DNA of 64,000 nt from contig NZ_JANUFF010000003.1 in assembly GCF_024806495.1 (NCBI RefSeq), positions 62,001 through 126,000 of the forward strand. The letters run 5' to 3'. Each line of letters starts with the position of its first letter. Position 1 is the first letter of the stretch. Position numbers and translations under genes: made by a program. Below, piece after piece: positions 1 to 9,700 of the stretch. The stretch comes from Chryseobacterium sp. JUb7. GTDB taxonomy: Bacteria; Bacteroidota; Bacteroidia; Flavobacteriales; Weeksellaceae. The notes below the pieces were generated by a model, which saw only the letters and a program-made list of their open reading frames with translations, was not told the origin of the DNA and did no database searches.

Positions 1-1
1 T

Positions 2-646
2 TACAGTACTTTTGCTAACTACGGAAATCACAACAAACCGGAAATGATCTGGAGAATTGAAGATGCCAATGGTAGAGTCATCAAAGAGGTAAATGTAGAA
101 CCAAAAGAAGTTATGAACCCTATGTATGCTTACACCATGATTGAACTGATGAAAGGAGTAGCACAATATGGTACAGCATCTGGTGAATTAGGAAGAAGAG
201 GAGTTTCAAAAGATATTGACATTGCCGCTAAAACAGGTACTACTCAGAATAACTCAGACGGTTGGTTTATGGGAATTACACCAAAATTAGCAACCGGTGC
301 ATGGGTTGGATGGGAAGACAGAGCGACCCACTTCTACGGAACCGGCGAAGGTCAGGGTGCAAAAATGGCATTACCAATCTGGGCTATATTCATGAAAAAA
401 GTATGGGCCGACAAAAGTTTAGGGGTTTCACCTGATGACAAGTTTGTAAAACCTTCCGACTGGAAAGACGGCTGCTCAAACCTTAAAGGCATTGGCGGTG
501 GTTACGGAGACGACGGTGGACTTCAAACAATCGATGAGATTAAAAATCCTAAACCTGTAGATCCTACTCCAAAGAATACAGATAAAAAAGAAGAAAACAT
601 TAATGAAAATCTTCATTCTTCAGATGAGGTAGATTTCAATAAATAA
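2..646 (+). CDS. Class A penicillin-binding protein (PBP1A-like), C-terminal part
   Basis: This is the end of a bifunctional peptidoglycan synthase whose start lies before the window; the frame is open from base 2 and reads YSTFANYGN before the first ATG at 44. The visible part is the end of the transpeptidase domain, which cross-links peptidoglycan peptides in the periplasm. The KTG box is present as AAKTGTTQNNSDGWF (codons around 230-275), followed by the conserved GAWVGWED strand. The serine nucleophile and the glycosyltransferase domain would lie upstream and are not visible. The last 60 residues are a hydrophilic, Lys/Glu/Asn-rich tail. A strong stem-loop terminator follows at 667, so the gene ends its transcription unit. 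Confidence 0.9.
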   Translation, partial: YSTFANYGNHNKPEMIWRIEDANGRVIKEVNVEPKEVMNPMYAYTMIELMKGVAQYGTASGELGRRGVSKDIDIAAKTGTTQNNSDGWFMGITPKLATGAWVGWEDRATHFYGTGEGQGAKMALPIWAIFMKKVWADKSLGVSPDDKFVKPSDWKDGCSNLKGIGGGYGDDGGLQTIDEIKNPKPVDPTPKNTDKKEENINENLHSSDEVDFNK

Positions 647-666
647 ATTCTCTTTTAGAAATACAC

Positions 667-700
667 AAGACCTTTCAATTTATTTGAAAGGTCTTTCTTT
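667..700 (+). terminator. Rho-independent terminator after the PBP gene
   Basis: A perfect 12-base stem (AAGACCTTTCAA at 667-678 with TTGAAAGGTCTT at 684-695) with a 5-base loop is followed by a T-rich tract. Its right arm contains a TTTG (683-686) that could double as the -33 element of the selO promoter. Confidence 0.85.
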
Positions 701-709
701 TATAATTAA

Positions 710-717
710 TACCTTTG
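710..717 (+). promoter_or_regulatory. Bacteroidota -7 element of selO, almost touching the start codon
   Basis: TACCTTTG matches TAnnTTTG exactly. It ends only 4 bases before the ATG at 722, so transcription would begin at or about the start codon. A TTTG at 683-686 gives a 23-base spacer. Confidence 0.6.
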
Positions 718-721
718 AATT

Positions 722-2263
722 ATGAAAATCGAGAACATTAAACAACCTTTTATTGATATATTTCCCGGGGATTTTTCACGCAACACCATGCAAAGAAATA
801 CTCCCAAAGTTTTGTTTTCCACTACTGAACCAGCAGGCTTTACGACTCCAGAATTAATTATATTTAATAATGAACTTTCTGAAGAAATAGGTCTTGGAAA
901 ATTTGAAGAAAACGATTTGAACTTTCTTGCCGGCACAAATCTTCCGAAAAATATTCAATCATATGCAACAGCTTACGCAGGCCATCAGTTTGGAAACTGG
1001 GCAGGACAGCTTGGTGATGGAAGAGCTATTCTGGCAGGAGAAATCACTAACAAAGACGGAAAGAAAACCGAAATACAATGGAAAGGAGCCGGAGCGACTC
1101 CCTACTCAAGACATGCGGACGGCAGAGCAGTTTTAAGATCCTCCCTCAGAGAATATTTAATGAGTGAAGCCATGTACCATCTGGGAATTCCTACTACCCG
1201 AGCATTAAGCTTAAGCCTCACCGGAGAAAATGTAGTCCGGGACATGATGTACGATGGGAATCCACAAGAAGAAAAAGGAGCTGTAGTGATCCGAACAGCA
1301 GAAAGCTTTCTTCGTTTTGGGCACTTCGAATTAATGTCTGCTCAACGAGAATACAGTACTTTACAGGATCTTGTTGATTTTACAATAGAGAACTACTTTA
1401 CGGAAATCAACTCTGAAGGAGCTCAAAAATATAAAGACTTTTTTGAAAACATTTCAAAACGAACAGCAGATTTAATGGTAGAATGGTTTAGAGTAGGCTT
1501 TGTTCATGGTGTAATGAATACAGATAATATGTCTGTTCTGGGATTAACAATAGACTACGGTCCTTTTTCAATGATGGATGAATATGATTTAAACTTCACC
1601 CCAAACACTACAGATCTGCCCGGAAGAAGATATGCTTTTGGAAAACAAGGTCAAATTTCACAGTGGAATCTTTGGCAGCTCGCAAATGCTCTTCATCCTT
1701 TAATAAAAGATGAAAAATTTTTGGAAGAAACATTAAATAATTATGGAAATTACTTCTGGGAGCAGCATGATAAAATGCTTTGCCGAAAATTTGGATTCGA
1801 CCAGCTTCTTGATGGGGATGAAGAATTCTTCACCAACTGGCAAGGTCTGATGCAGGAATTACAACTTGATTACACTTTATTCTTCAGCCAGATTGAGAAA
1901 TTTGACAAAGAAACAGATCTAAGAAAGCAATTTGAAAATATTTCTTATCATTCTTTAAATAATCAGAATTTAGATAAAATTGCAAATTTCATAAATTCAT
2001 ACAACCTTCGATTAGAGAAAAATATTATCTCAAAAGCAGAATCTATTGTTTTAATGAAAATAACAAATCCCAAATTCACATTAAGAAATTATTTACTTTA
2101 CGAATGTATAGAAGAAATTAATTTAGGAAAAACCGAAAAATTAAACATTTTAATTAATGCTTTAAAAAATCCGTATGAAGAAACACATCCTGATTTATCC
2201 AAGAAAAGACCTTTAAAATATGATGATATTTCCGGATCTTCCACACTTTCTTGCAGCTCATAA
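722..2263 (+). CDS. selO: Protein adenylyltransferase SelO (YdiU/UPF0061 family)
   Basis: The product is a 513-residue pseudokinase-fold enzyme that, in characterised members, transfers AMP from ATP to Ser/Thr/Tyr of target proteins and is linked to redox homeostasis. Family marks are GHQFG (87-91), GQLGDGRA (95-102), WKGAGATPYSR around Lys121, the HGVMNTDN catalytic loop and the metal-binding DYGPF (about 260-285). The C-terminus ends Ser-Cys-Ser-Ser: the cysteine occupies the antepenultimate place that is selenocysteine in eukaryotic SelO, and here the codon is TGC. Length is normal for the family. The next in-frame ATG (codon 23) would cut into the conserved N-terminal region, so the start at 722 is preferred although it leaves almost no 5' leader. 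Confidence 0.93.
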   Translation: MKIENIKQPFIDIFPGDFSRNTMQRNTPKVLFSTTEPAGFTTPELIIFNNELSEEIGLGKFEENDLNFLAGTNLPKNIQSYATAYAGHQFGNWAGQLGDGRAILAGEITNKDGKKTEIQWKGAGATPYSRHADGRAVLRSSLREYLMSEAMYHLGIPTTRALSLSLTGENVVRDMMYDGNPQEEKGAVVIRTAESFLRFGHFELMSAQREYSTLQDLVDFTIENYFTEINSEGAQKYKDFFENISKRTADLMVEWFRVGFVHGVMNTDNMSVLGLTIDYGPFSMMDEYDLNFTPNTTDLPGRRYAFGKQGQISQWNLWQLANALHPLIKDEKFLEETLNNYGNYFWEQHDKMLCRKFGFDQLLDGDEEFFTNWQGLMQELQLDYTLFFSQIEKFDKETDLRKQFENISYHSLNNQNLDKIANFINSYNLRLEKNIISKAESIVLMKITNPKFTLRNYLLYECIEEINLGKTEKLNILINALKNPYEETHPDLSKKRPLKYDDISGSSTLSCSS

Positions 2264-2354
2264 TAATTATTAATTTTTTAACAATATAACTTTTAACTTA
2301 AAAATTTATGCATAATTGAGTTTTTTCATTACTTTTACGAAAAAATAAAGTATC

Positions 2355-3284
2355 ATGAAAAAACTTCTACTTTCTCTAAGCTTATTATTTACTGCTGCAG
2401 CTACCCAAGCTCAGACGGTATTATTAAATGAAGACTTTGAGTCTTATACAAACTTTGCAATTACTGGCTTTGGAGGCTGGCTAACATTAGACCTCGACCA
2501 ATTAGGAACCTACACTGGAGGAAGCGATAACCCAGATTGGGATAACGCAGGTGCCGCAATGGCATTTCAAATTTTCAACCCCTCTGTGGCAGGCGTTACA
2601 AACAACGCAACTGCAACAATAAGCGATCCTGAAACAAGAAATTTCGACCCACATAGTGGTCTAAAATACGCTGCTTCTTGGGCCGCTGTTCCCGCAGCTC
2701 CCATCACAGCAAACAATGACTGGTTAATTTCTCCAGCAGTTACATTAGGCGCAACAGCTAACCTCGTATCACTATGGGTTAAGGCTTTATCAAACACATA
2801 CACCCCAGAAAGATACAGAGTGGGAGTATATGTAGGAAGTGGAGCTCCTACTTCCGCAGCTGATTTTACTATAATCTCCGGAGCAACTCCTTTAAACGCT
2901 CCTTACCCAAACTGGGGAAGAGTATCTTACGCACTTGACGCATACGCTGGGCAAACTGTAAGAATCGGAATCCAATGTATCTCAGCAGACAAATACATGT
3001 TTATGGTAGATGACGTCAGAATTACAACCGGATCACTTGCCACAGATGAGGTTTCTGCTTCAAAATCAAAAACAAGTATCTACCCTAACCCTACTAAAGG
3101 AGAGCTTAACATCAAAACTGATAAAAAAATAAAAACTTCAACAGTTTTAGATGTTTCCGGAAGAGCAGTATTAAGCTCTACAACTCAAAAAGTAGATCTT
3201 TCTTCTTTACCAAAAGGATCATATCTGGTAAAAGTTGAATTCACGGACGGAACAGCTTCTACAGAAAAAGTAATTAAAGAATAA
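2355..3284 (+). CDS. Secreted T9SS cargo protein with adhesin-like (choice-of-anchor J) domain
   Basis: The 309-residue protein starts with a clear Sec signal peptide (MKKLLLSLSLLFTAAATQAQ). Residues of about 22-225 look like a cleaved-adhesin or choice-of-anchor J beta-sandwich: an early NEDFE segment, NDWLISPAVTLGATANLVSLWVKAL, and a closing MFMVDDVRI strand. Residues of about 235-309 form a type A T9SS sorting domain, with the IYPNPTKGELNI opening and a final VKVEFTDG-type strand, so the protein should be exported across the outer membrane and attached to the surface or released. The ligand is unknown. A near-consensus -7 (TACTTTTA, 2330-2337) lies upstream and a terminator follows at 3305. 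Confidence 0.87.
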   Translation: MKKLLLSLSLLFTAAATQAQTVLLNEDFESYTNFAITGFGGWLTLDLDQLGTYTGGSDNPDWDNAGAAMAFQIFNPSVAGVTNNATATISDPETRNFDPHSGLKYAASWAAVPAAPITANNDWLISPAVTLGATANLVSLWVKALSNTYTPERYRVGVYVGSGAPTSAADFTIISGATPLNAPYPNWGRVSYALDAYAGQTVRIGIQCISADKYMFMVDDVRITTGSLATDEVSASKSKTSIYPNPTKGELNIKTDKKIKTSTVLDVSGRAVLSSTTQKVDLSSLPKGSYLVKVEFTDGTASTEKVIKE

Positions 3285-3304
3285 TTTTAATTATAACAAT
3301 ATAT

Positions 3305-3333
3305 AAAACTCACCAAATCTGGTGAGTTTTTTT
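3305..3333 (+). terminator. Rho-independent terminator
   Basis: AAAACTCACC (3305-3314), a 6-base loop, and GGTGAGTTTT (3321-3330) form a perfect stem that runs into a T tract. It closes the T9SS cargo gene. Confidence 0.85.
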
Positions 3334-3337
3334 ATTC

Positions 3338-3345
3338 TATTTTTG
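3338..3345 (+). promoter_or_regulatory. -7 element (TATTTTTG) for the membrane protein at 3362
   Basis: Exact match to TAnnTTTG, 16 bases before the GTG start and directly behind the preceding terminator. Confidence 0.55.
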
Positions 3346-3361
3346 CAAAAAAACTTAACAC

Positions 3362-4636
3362 GTGGCAATCAAATCAAAGATTCTAAACGTTTTTAGACTC
3401 ATCTTCCCTTCAACACCTATCGAATTAGGCCTATTTTTCGCATTTCTTACAGCTTATGGAATTTTAGGATCATATATCGCAATCAATTATACCGTTATTT
3501 TTGACAGCAGAATACCTTGGGATGCTTATTTTAGTTTCGATAACAAATCAATAGTGATGTCCGGAGGAAGCTTTGAAAGACACCCTCTATCTTATTATTT
3601 CTTCAATTGGCTAAGAGAATTAGCCTTATTGGTTTCTAGTGGTAAAACCGATACAACTTTCAGATTAACACTCGCGTGGTTCAGCAATCTTGCAGTAAGC
3701 TTAAGTGTACTTCAAATTTTCAAATACTTAAAAAACATCATCAAGCTGCCTCTCCATATCAATTTGCTTTTGGTTGTTTTTTTTAGTTTTTTTTCAACCA
3801 GCATCCTACTCTCTTTTACTCCTGAAAATTTCACCTACACCCTATTTTTATTGACTTTATTTAACCATTATTCCGCTATAAAGATTCAAAAAGAACAGCA
3901 AATACCCGCTTTAGCATTAATTTTCGCTGGAGTTTCAGTTGGAGGTTTAACCGTGACAAATATTGTAAAAGTATTTATTCCTGTCGGTTTCCAGAAAGGC
4001 CTTTTCAAGAGCTGGAGAAAAATCGGTTACGCCATCTTTAGCATAATCCTTACCTGCATTTGCTTCATTGTTTTGTATTTAAACAGGATCAACTTCAAAT
4101 ACGAAAATATATTTAACAGAACCAATGAGCAATATGAAAAATTCTCCAATGTAAGATCAACTCCAATATGGGACGCTGTTTTATCCTATTTTTTTGGCGA
4201 AAATATTCTATTCTCAAACTTCATCATTCGTGACAAACACAACATGCAGGGGTTCCATTATAAAGGTCTAATTATGGACGTTTATTCTTCATTGGTTCCT
4301 TATGTATTTATATGTACTTTACTGCTACTTGTTTTGTGGAGTTATTTCAAAAATGTAAAGAATAAATTAGTTCAGATTTTGATGATTTCCTTTTCCATAG
4401 ACATCATTATTCACTGCCTTTTAAAGTTCGGAATACACACTTCATACATTTACGGAGGACACTTTATTTTCGTTTATCCATTACTGTTGGGATGGCTTTT
4501 CTACTCTTACAAAAGGTCTTCAAACGCATTTTCATTTTTAACTATAACGATCACTTTTCTCTTCGCTTATTTAGCCATCAACAACATCATTAGAATGTCA
4601 GAATTTTTTGTTTTTTTAGACCAGAATTATCAATAA
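3362..4636 (+). CDS. Multi-pass inner-membrane protein of unknown function (possibly DUF6080-like)
   Basis: The 424-residue protein starts with GTG and has roughly nine to ten hydrophobic segments over its length, for example residues 18-42, 138-160, 220-245 and several in the last 120. A charged loop after the first helix carries DSRIPWDAYFSFDN and GGSFERHPLSYYFFNWL. The overall look (large loop after helix 1, many helices, no catalytic metal motif) recalls GT-C-type glycosyltransferases or DUF6080-type membrane proteins, but neither can be shown from sequence alone. It appears to be a single-gene unit with its own promoter. It converges on the SPOR gene, and a minus-strand terminator lies between them. 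Confidence 0.75.
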   Translation: MAIKSKILNVFRLIFPSTPIELGLFFAFLTAYGILGSYIAINYTVIFDSRIPWDAYFSFDNKSIVMSGGSFERHPLSYYFFNWLRELALLVSSGKTDTTFRLTLAWFSNLAVSLSVLQIFKYLKNIIKLPLHINLLLVVFFSFFSTSILLSFTPENFTYTLFLLTLFNHYSAIKIQKEQQIPALALIFAGVSVGGLTVTNIVKVFIPVGFQKGLFKSWRKIGYAIFSIILTCICFIVLYLNRINFKYENIFNRTNEQYEKFSNVRSTPIWDAVLSYFFGENILFSNFIIRDKHNMQGFHYKGLIMDVYSSLVPYVFICTLLLLVLWSYFKNVKNKLVQILMISFSIDIIIHCLLKFGIHTSYIYGGHFIFVYPLLLGWLFYSYKRSSNAFSFLTITITFLFAYLAINNIIRMSEFFVFLDQNYQ

Positions 4637-4663
4637 AAAAAGCTGAGAATTTTCACCCTCAGC
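4635..4663 (-). terminator. Terminator of the SPOR-domain gene (minus strand)
   Basis: Read on the minus strand: GCTGAG, a 10-base loop, CTCAGC, then seven T. The stem is the plus-strand segment 4642-4663 and the T tract corresponds to the A run at 4635-4641. Confidence 0.8.
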
Positions 4664-4689
4664 CCTATACTTATTTATATCAAATATTA

Positions 4690-5229
4690 TTATTTTGCTT
4701 CTGCGCAGAAAATTCTGTATTGCACCGCAATCGCAGATTTAAAATATTCTCTGATTCGCGAAAGATCAGCCGCGGCACTCTGTTTTGTAAAATAACTTCC
4801 TGCCAGAATTTTATAGTTAGGCCTTAAAGAAGCATCTGTTTCAACTTTTAAGCTTGGAAACCTTTTTCTAAAATACGATTTCACCTCATTGGCTTCCTCA
4901 TTGCTTTTCACTGTAGTAATTTGAATCTTGAATCCTAAGATTCTTGGATTTTTTCTACAGATTTCAGCATTGGTAAGCTCTCTGCTGGGAACATATATTT
5001 TTGCAGGCCTCGTGTAGGTCTCCCCGTCACCACTGTCTCTTACCGATGTATTATTAGCCACTTTAGCACATTTGCCTTCAATATTTTCTAAAGCACTGTT
5101 CACCTTAGAATCCATGGTAATTACCAGCTCCGTACCATCCAACGTATCTCTTTTTACAACCTGCTGTGCTTCAGCAGTATAAAACCCTAGAAGAGACAAT
5201 ACCGAAAATATTTTGATCAATTTTCTCAT
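4690..5229 (-). CDS. Secreted SPOR-domain protein
   Basis: The 179-residue protein has a signal peptide ending near AEAQQ (residue 22) and a C-terminal SPOR domain (about 98-175): GFKIQITTVKSNEEANEVKSYF, then PNYKILAGSYFTKQSAAADLSRI. SPOR domains bind glycan strands stripped of stem peptides, typically at septa, so a periplasmic peptidoglycan-binding role is likely. The middle (30-95) has no recognised domain. A promoter lies at 5245-5276. The gene is divergent from the actA operon and convergent with the membrane protein gene. Confidence 0.87.
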   Translation of the reverse strand: MRKLIKIFSVLSLLGFYTAEAQQVVKRDTLDGTELVITMDSKVNSALENIEGKCAKVANNTSVRDSGDGETYTRPAKIYVPSRELTNAEICRKNPRILGFKIQITTVKSNEEANEVKSYFRKRFPSLKVETDASLRPNYKILAGSYFTKQSAAADLSRIREYFKSAIAVQYRIFCAEAK

Positions 5230-5244
5230 TTAAACTTGTTTCCG

Positions 5245-5276
5245 CAAATTTATACAAATTAAAAAATTATACCAAA
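5245..5276 (-). promoter_or_regulatory. Promoter of the SPOR gene
   Basis: On the minus strand, TTTG (5273-5276), a 20-base spacer, and TAAATTTG (5245-5252). Both boxes match the Bacteroidota consensus exactly, 15 bases before the start codon. Confidence 0.7.
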
Positions 5277-5359
5277 CTGAGTTATTTAGAATAATTACAA
5301 ATTAAACGTAAATGATATTTTCCCCTTTGCATATACCGTTAAATTCCTGTTAAAAATAT

Positions 5360-5367
5360 TATTTTTG
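5360..5367 (+). promoter_or_regulatory. -7 element of the act operon
   Basis: TATTTTTG followed by CGG, 44 bases before the actA start codon. No convincing -33 box at normal spacing was seen. Confidence 0.55.
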
Positions 5368-5411
5368 CGGAATTGATTGGTTCAATATTTTACTAACATA
5401 AGATAATTTAA

Positions 5412-6773
5412 ATGATTAGTTGGAGAAAGCATTATAAACAAACGTTGATCGCGATAGGCTTATTGCTATCAACCAGTGCTTCAATTTACGGGCAAGACGG
5501 CGATCCTAAAAATGGTGAGAAACTTTTCAAAGCGAATTGTACTGCATGCCACGCGCTGGACAAACAAGTTGTAGGACCGCCTCTGAAAGGGGTTGTAGAA
5601 CGAGTAAAGACAGAAGGTGGTGTAGACAAAGATTGGCTTCACAAGTGGATCAAGGACAACAAAGCTCTTAGGGCTTCTGGGGACAAATACGCCAATGAAA
5701 TTTTCGAAAAGTTTAACAAGACTGAGATGCAGGTCTTTCCAAATCTTACCGATAAGGATATAGACGACATCTTGGCTTTTACGACTAATCCTCCGGCACC
5801 AGAACCGGAAAAAACAGCAGATACTGCGACTGCAACAGACGCTACAGCAGCGGCTGCACCAGCAGACAAGACAACGACAAGCGTTGTAATTATTTCACTT
5901 CTAGCGATTGCAGCCCTATTGGTTTGGATCTTAATTAAACTGAGACAATTGGTTAAATTAGGTCAATCTGAAGATTTAGCAGGGCTTAATGCAACAAGAG
6001 TGAAATCTTTCAGTGAAATCTATGAAAAATACCACTATGTAGGTAAAGGATTAATTGCAATCCTTGCGCTATTAGCAACTTATGGCGTTTGGAACTGGAT
6101 CATGTGGATCGGGGTTTACAAAGGATATAAGCCTGAGCAGCCTATCTATTTCTCTCACAAAATCCACGCTGGAGAAAACAAAATTGACTGTCAATTGTGT
6201 CACTCTAGTGCTAAATACGGTAAGGTTTCTGAGATCCCTTCAATGAATGTTTGTATGAACTGTCACAAAGCTATTTCTGAATACAACGGAAAATACCTTG
6301 AGCCAGGAAAAGACAAAGCATTCTACGATGGAGAAATCCAGAAGATTTATGCGGCAACAGGTTGGGATCCTGCAAAAGCTCAGTATACAGGCAAAACACA
6401 GCCGGTAGAATGGACAAGAATCCACAACATGCCTGATTTCGTATATTTCAACCACTCACAACACGTAGTAGCAGGTGAACAGGCGATTATCAATTCTTTC
6501 AATAAAAAGAACCCAACAAACAAAATTGATGTTGTTTGTAAAGCTTGTCATGGAAAAATTGACACGATGAATGTTGTTCAGATGGCAAATGACTTCACTA
6601 TGGGATGGTGTATCGAATGTCACAGAACTACAGAAGTTGATATGAACAACGGTTATAATAAAGAATACTTCAAGAATCTACATGACAAGCTTAAGAAGCA
6701 ATACCCTAAAGATGGTGGTAAGATTACTGTAGATGCGATTGGAGGTCTTGAGTGTGGTAAATGTCATTATTAA
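5412..6773 (+). CDS. actA: Alternative complex III subunit ActA, multihaem cytochrome c
   Basis: The 453-residue subunit of the quinol:electron-acceptor oxidoreductase has six CXXCH haem c sites. One lies in an N-terminal monohaem domain (CTACH near residue 43). Five (CQLCH, CMNCH, CKACH, CIECH and the final CGKCH) lie in a C-terminal pentahaem domain. Between them are two transmembrane helices (about 156-178 and 212-235). The monohaem domain fused to the pentahaem part is the usual Bacteroidota form. A signal-like N-terminus (residues 10-27) directs the haem domains to the periplasm. It is the first gene of actABCDEF and begins after a -7 element at 5360. Haems relay electrons from quinol oxidation to a cytochrome or oxidase. 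Confidence 0.95.
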   Translation: MISWRKHYKQTLIAIGLLLSTSASIYGQDGDPKNGEKLFKANCTACHALDKQVVGPPLKGVVERVKTEGGVDKDWLHKWIKDNKALRASGDKYANEIFEKFNKTEMQVFPNLTDKDIDDILAFTTNPPAPEPEKTADTATATDATAAAAPADKTTTSVVIISLLAIAALLVWILIKLRQLVKLGQSEDLAGLNATRVKSFSEIYEKYHYVGKGLIAILALLATYGVWNWIMWIGVYKGYKPEQPIYFSHKIHAGENKIDCQLCHSSAKYGKVSEIPSMNVCMNCHKAISEYNGKYLEPGKDKAFYDGEIQKIYAATGWDPAKAQYTGKTQPVEWTRIHNMPDFVYFNHSQHVVAGEQAIINSFNKKNPTNKIDVVCKACHGKIDTMNVVQMANDFTMGWCIECHRTTEVDMNNGYNKEYFKNLHDKLKKQYPKDGGKITVDAIGGLECGKCHY

Positions 6774-6796
6774 TAACTAAAAAATTAGAAGTATAA

Positions 6797-9700
6797 ATGG
6801 CTTCAAACAAAATACAATTTAGAAGTATTCATGAACTTAAAGACCCGGCTTTAAACAATAAGCTGGCTCAAAAAGAGTTTCAGGAAGAAATTCCGGTAGA
6901 AGATTTCCTTGGAGATGCTGAACAAAACGGATCAAGTACTTCAAGAAGAGATTTCTTAAAGTTACTAGGATTCTCTACAGCTGCGGTAACGCTTGCTGCT
7001 TGTGAAGCTCCGGTAATTAAAACGATTCCTTACGTAGTAAAACCTCACGATATTATCCCTGGGGTTCCTAACTACTACGCTTCAACATATTTTGATGGTT
7101 TCGATTTCGCTAGCGTTTTAGTAAAAACCCGTGAAGGTAGACCTATCAAAATTGATCCGAACCCGGCAGCTGGTGATTTAGGTAAAACTAATGCCAGAGC
7201 TCAGGCAGCTGTACTTTCTCTTTATGATAATGATAAAGTAAAACAACCTAAGCTAGACGGTAAAGATGAAACTTTCGATAAAGTAGATGATTTCGTAATT
7301 AAAGGATTAACTGAAGCTAAGGCTGGAAACAAAAGAATTGTACTATTATCTCAATCTTTTGCTTCACCTACATTCAAAAAATTATTTGCTGAATTTAAAG
7401 CAAAATATCCTACAGCTGAATTAGTAACTTATGATGCTTTCCCTTACTCTGCAGCCTTAGATGCAGCTCAGGAAGTATTCGGAACAAGAGCATTACCGGT
7501 TTACGATCTTAAAGGAACTGAATTGGTAGTATCTTTCCAGGCAGATTTCTTAGGAGATTACAATGCTGCAAGCTTAGAAACATCTTATGCTACAGCAAGA
7601 ACTCCGGGAGCAAGCATGTTGAGACACATTCAGGTGGAATCAAATATGTCTTTAACAGGTGCTAATGCCGACTCAAGATATAGATTAAAACCAAGTGCTG
7701 TAAACAAAACATTAGTTGAAGTTTATAACGCAATCGTAGGAGGTGCTGCTCCGGCTGATCAATCTGCAGCTGAAATCGTAAAAGAAATTCAGGCTAAAGG
7801 TAACAAAGCTGTTGTATTTGCTGACGGTTCTAAAGGAGCTCAGGTTTTAGCACACTTAATTAACCAAAAATTGGGATCTGTTGCTTTCACTGGTAAAGCA
7901 AACTTCTTAAAAGAATTTGACAAAGCAAGATATAATGAATTCTTAGGATGGGTAACTGCAGGACAGGTTGGTGTATTGATTACAAACAATGTAGATCCTA
8001 TTTACTCTCACTATAAAGGTGCTGAATTCGAAAAAGCAATCAAAAACGTACCTTACGTAGTTGCTGTTGCTGATAAGAAAAATGCAATGTATAAAGCAGC
8101 GAAAGCTGTAATTCCTGTAGCTAACTGGCTAGAATCTTGGGGTGATATGGAACCTCAGACCGGAGTTTATACATTGATGCAGCCAACAATCCAGAAAATC
8201 TACAAGTCAAGACAGATCGAAGAATCTCTATTGGTTTGGAAAAATGGAAAAAATAACGCTGCTAATAACTATTATGATTATTTAAAAGCTAGTGCAGCTT
8301 CTATTTTAGGAGCTACATCTTTCAATAAAGCTTTATATAACGGTATCACTACTTCTAATAATGCTACAACGTTATCTTATGCAGGAGGAAATGGTGCTCA
8401 GGCTGCTGCGGAACTAAGTGGTTTCAAAGCTTCTGAATTAGAATTGGTACTATATACGAAGACTTCTATTGGTGACGGTACTCAGGCAAACAACCCTTGG
8501 TTGCAGGAATTACCGGATCCATTGACAAGAATGTCTTGGGATAACTACTTGACAATTTCTCCTAAAGATGCAGAGAAGTTTGAAATAGACAATGATCTTA
8601 ATGCTAGAATGCAGTTGGATGGTTCTATTGTAAATCTTACTGTAAACGGAGTAAAAATAGAAAACGTTCCTGTATTTATTCAACCGGGACAAGCTGAAGG
8701 ATCTGTAGGTCTTGCACTTGGTTATGGTAAGAAAAACTCAGGAGCTACAGCCGATACAGGTGTAAATGCTTATCCTCTATTTGATGGTTCTAACCTGGTT
8801 GTTTCCGGTGTTAAAATCGAGAAAACAGGAGAAGATCACGAATTTGCAGGTATCCAGCTTCAAAACACGTTAATGGGTCGTTATGAAATCGCGAAGGAAG
8901 TTCCTTTGGCTGAATTCATCAACGTAGCATTTGACGATGAGCACAAAGGATGGAACAAGCCTTTGGAATATCATACAATCAGCGGTGCATTGCCAGCAAG
9001 AAAAATTGATCTTTGGGATGCATTTGATGATACTGACGGACCTCACTTTAACTTATCAATCGACTTGAACTCATGTACTGGTTGTGGAGCATGTATCATT
9101 GCTTGTCAGGCAGAAAACAACGTTCCTGTTGTAGGTAAAGAGGAAATCAGAATGTCAAGAGATATGTATTGGTTAAGAATTGACCGTTACTATTCTTCAA
9201 GACAAAAAGTAGAAGTATACGAAGGATTAAAAGACGGATTGGCTGTTCCTGAATTGTATGGAACTGCTTTCGGTGACGGAGGTGCATTAAACCACCCTGC
9301 TGATAATCCGGATGTAATCTTCCAGCCGGTAATGTGTCAGCACTGTAACCACGCTCCTTGTGAAACTGTATGTCCGGTTGCGGCTACTTCACACGGTAAG
9401 CAAGGTCAAAACCACATGGCTTACAACAGATGTATCGGTACTAGATATTGTGCAAACAACTGTCCTTACAAAGTAAGACGTTTCAACTGGTTTACTTATA
9501 ACCTGAATGACAAGTTCGATTTCAACATGAATAACGACCTTGGAAGAATGGTTCTAAATCCAGATGTAGTTGTAAGAACGAGAGGGGTAATGGAGAAATG
9601 TTCAATGTGTATCCAGGAAACTCAGGCTACAATCTTAGCTGCTAAGAGAGAAAACAGAAAAGTAACAGACAACGAATTCAAAAATTCTTGTGCTTGTGCT

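Noticed and set aside
2240..2263. Selenocysteine at the SelO C-terminus
   Set aside because: The antepenultimate codon is TGC (Cys), not TGA, and no SECIS-like hairpin was seen.
3362..4636. Assignment of the membrane protein as a GT-C glycosyltransferase
   Set aside because: The helix pattern is compatible, but no DxD/ExD-type motif in the first periplasmic loop could be identified with confidence.
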